A stretch of DNA of 64,000 nucleotides from Erigeron canadensis. Its lineage: Eukaryota; Streptophyta; Magnoliopsida; Asterales; Asteraceae. How positions within the stretch are numbered: the first letter of the stretch is position 1; each line of letters opens with the position of its first letter. Below are positions 62,378 through 64,000 of the stretch, one piece after another. The notes below the pieces were generated by a model. The model made no database searches and had not been told where the DNA came from. It saw only the letters and a program-made list of their open reading frames with translations. Position numbers and translations under genes: made by a program. Location: contig NC_057768.1 of NCBI RefSeq assembly GCF_010389155.1, positions 21,027,966-21,091,965 on the forward strand, given 5' to 3'.

Positions 62378-62641
62378 ATATTGAAATACATACTCACTAT
62401 GCTAAAGGCAATTATGTAGAACTCTATCAGATTATAGCAAAGTTAGTTGCCTTGTAGAGTTATATTAGATATATATGTAGAATTTGTTGTCCTTAATTTA
62501 TAATAGAATTACTAGAACATAGTTAAAGTGTAATTAGCTTTAAAGATGACTCGACAATGAGGTATGTGTATAGTGCAGTCATAGCTTGAAATTAGAAAAG
62601 ATCGAATGCTGAAAAAGTAGTAAAATGCATAAACTGAATTC

Positions 62642-62666
62642 TATCTATATATATATATATATATAA
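62642..62666. repeat. (TA)n microsatellite
   Basis: Short run of TA repeats. Confidence 0.85.
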
Positions 62667-62819
62667 TGGTAAAGTTATAGCTGGAACTGGGTAAAGTACA
62701 TGTAAATCTATATAGAAAGTTATTTTGTCGAGTTGGGGAAAGCCCACTCATATTATAATAGTAAACTAATAGCAATCAAGTTAGGGCAAACCCATAAAAG
62801 TAGTTGATAAAAGTATTTT

Positions 62820-63340
62820 AAGTGTGGGGGCGTTTAAGACGCCATCATGGTAAATTTTGGGGTAAGAGTCCGACTAAAGACTCTAAATTAAGCGCTTTCT
62901 GGAGGTAACCCGTATCTTTATTTTATTTTTGTTTTCTTGATTTATTTAGTTTTATTTTTGCATTTAGAATTTCTTATATTAAAAAATCCAAAAAAATTTG
63001 AATAATGAAAAATCCAAAAAGATTTTTGTTTTTAGTTTAGTTTGTCTCTTTTTCGTATTTAGAATTTTACTATTATTTTTAGTTTTTTTTTATGTTGGTA
63101 TGTTTAATCTGTTTCAGGAGTGTGTTTAGAACTTTAAGGATAAATGCGGTCGAGATGCAAATAGTTTATACTATTTTTGGATCAACCGAGCATTCGGAGC
63201 ACACACATTAAACCCGAGAAGTTTCATGTTTTTTATTCTTTTATTTACCTTTTCCTATTTCCCATAGTTTTCATTGGTTATTTGTACATTGAGGGTAATG
63301 TACAATTCAAGTGTGGGGGGAGAGGTAAATAGGAAAAAGC
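62820..63340 (+). other. Athila/Tat-like 3' untranslated region with polypurine tract
   Basis: GTGTGGGGGCG (62821-62831) and GTGTGGGGGGAGAGG (63311-63325) are purine-rich runs like those before and after the 3' end of Athila/Tat polyproteins. Between them are low-complexity T-rich segments with an AAAAATCCAAAAA duplication (62981-63023). Confidence 0.4.
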
Positions 63341-64000
63341 CGGGATATTTTGGGTAAAATTTGAAACTTTTGCTTGTTTGTCCTTATAGTTTAATTACTT
63401 TTGTCATATAGATTTAATCATACTTAGTAAGTAATTAAACTAATTCCTTTGATCAAAATTTTAAGATGTGAAATGTGTTTTGAATGATTAATTGGGCAAA
63501 TCCCTTCTGGATTGATAACATTGCTAGCACACTTATATCCCAAAACACCAAATATGTAAGCTCTTGATTCATTTATAAATATGCTAGGTGTTATGGTTTT
63601 GGTTTGGTTGGCCTTGTAAATTTGTCCCTCTTATAGGCTTTTAGATTTATTCAAGAGTAAGGGTTCTAATTTGAACTTTGAACTATGATGTGTAAGTTTG
63701 AGGTTAATTCATTCCATTTCTGGATTATTTCTTCTTTGATATGAGTGTGCTGGTGATTGTGTTGATTCTAGAACTTGTCCTAGTTGATCATTTTGAGATC
63801 GCAAATGAGATCACTTCGGTGATATAGGTGTAACTAGATGATAAAGAGGCAAATTTAGGATTTAACCGTGTTTTCTTTGTTTATTCACCCCTTATTATGT
63901 TTATCATTGTTTAACCATGTGTTTTGTGCATGTATTTTAGTAGCTAATCACATTGGTTAGTGAATATCCTTTGTTTAACCCGTGTTGCACTTATTTTTAG

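Larger units (their letters stand above)
60083..64000 (+). mobile_element. second Gypsy-type LTR retrotransposon, open at window edge
   Basis: LTR at 60083-61940, primer site at 61943, then non-coding internal DNA with a SINE insertion at 62148-62377. 62820-63340 has AAGTGTGGGGGC, an AAGCGCTTTCTGGAGG segment and later AAGTGTGGGGGGAGAGG. These resemble the end of the polyprotein and the untranslated region of Athila/Tat-type Gypsy elements, so it may be a further nested fragment. No polymerase reading frame is seen. Confidence 0.6.

Overview
This is a stretch of plant nuclear DNA. Genes are sparse and split by GT-AG introns, the intergenic DNA is AT-rich, and plant transposons of almost every order are present. 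The four host genes are eudicot-like. The transposon complement suggests an asterid, perhaps Asteraceae, but that is only an impression. All exon coordinates below come from reading splice sites and joining the translated frames by eye; no alignment was run.

Host genes. (1) 4477-9963 (+): the 3' part of a DEAH-box RNA helicase fused to a C-terminal RING-IBR-RING ubiquitin-ligase module (DEAH11/DEAH12 type). About 300-340 N-terminal residues are not in the window. (2) 24356-33884 (+): a complete 13-exon ATP-dependent 6-phosphofructokinase of the plastid PFK5 type, 528 aa, whose introns carry several transposons. (3) 45258-48715 (+): a complete 9-exon SnRK2 protein kinase of subclass II (SnRK2.7/2.8-like), 343 aa, with one GC-AG intron. 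(4) 51729-53281 (-): a complete 3-exon 2-oxoglutarate/Fe(II) dioxygenase of the AOP1-like group, 314 aa. The four genes have no evident functional link: RNA processing/ubiquitination, glycolysis, osmotic-stress signalling and specialised metabolism.

The rest is mostly transposon. 690-3595: degenerate Copia element with LTRs, primer site and gag remnant. 10382-20491: Helitron-type ends in tandem, one element (about 5 kb) carrying a decayed pyruvate decarboxylase fragment; a 1.1-kb Harbinger-like element with a 154-codon ORF lies inside another. 21480-24117: Tourist-like MITE, LINE 3' end and two foldback MITEs. 34199-40038: Helitron ends, foldback MITEs, SINE-like pieces, a 1.18-kb Mutator-like element with a 9-bp target duplication, and a Harbinger-like remnant. 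40788-44738: a 3.95-kb element with about 100-bp inverted ends whose interior is eight copies of a 273-bp tandem repeat, each holding five ATCA-N4-TGAT palindromes. 53760-64000: Copia LTR fragment, a truncated Gypsy element (LTR, gag, protease with a damaged active site), a second Harbinger copy, a second Gypsy-type LTR with primer site, and a young tRNA-derived SINE with a 22-bp target duplication.

The most interesting signals are the palindrome-bearing 273-bp array, the Helitron with the captured pyruvate decarboxylase fragment, the ORF-bearing Harbinger-like family, the GC-AG intron in the SnRK2 gene, and the 132-bp hairpin MITE just downstream of the dioxygenase gene.
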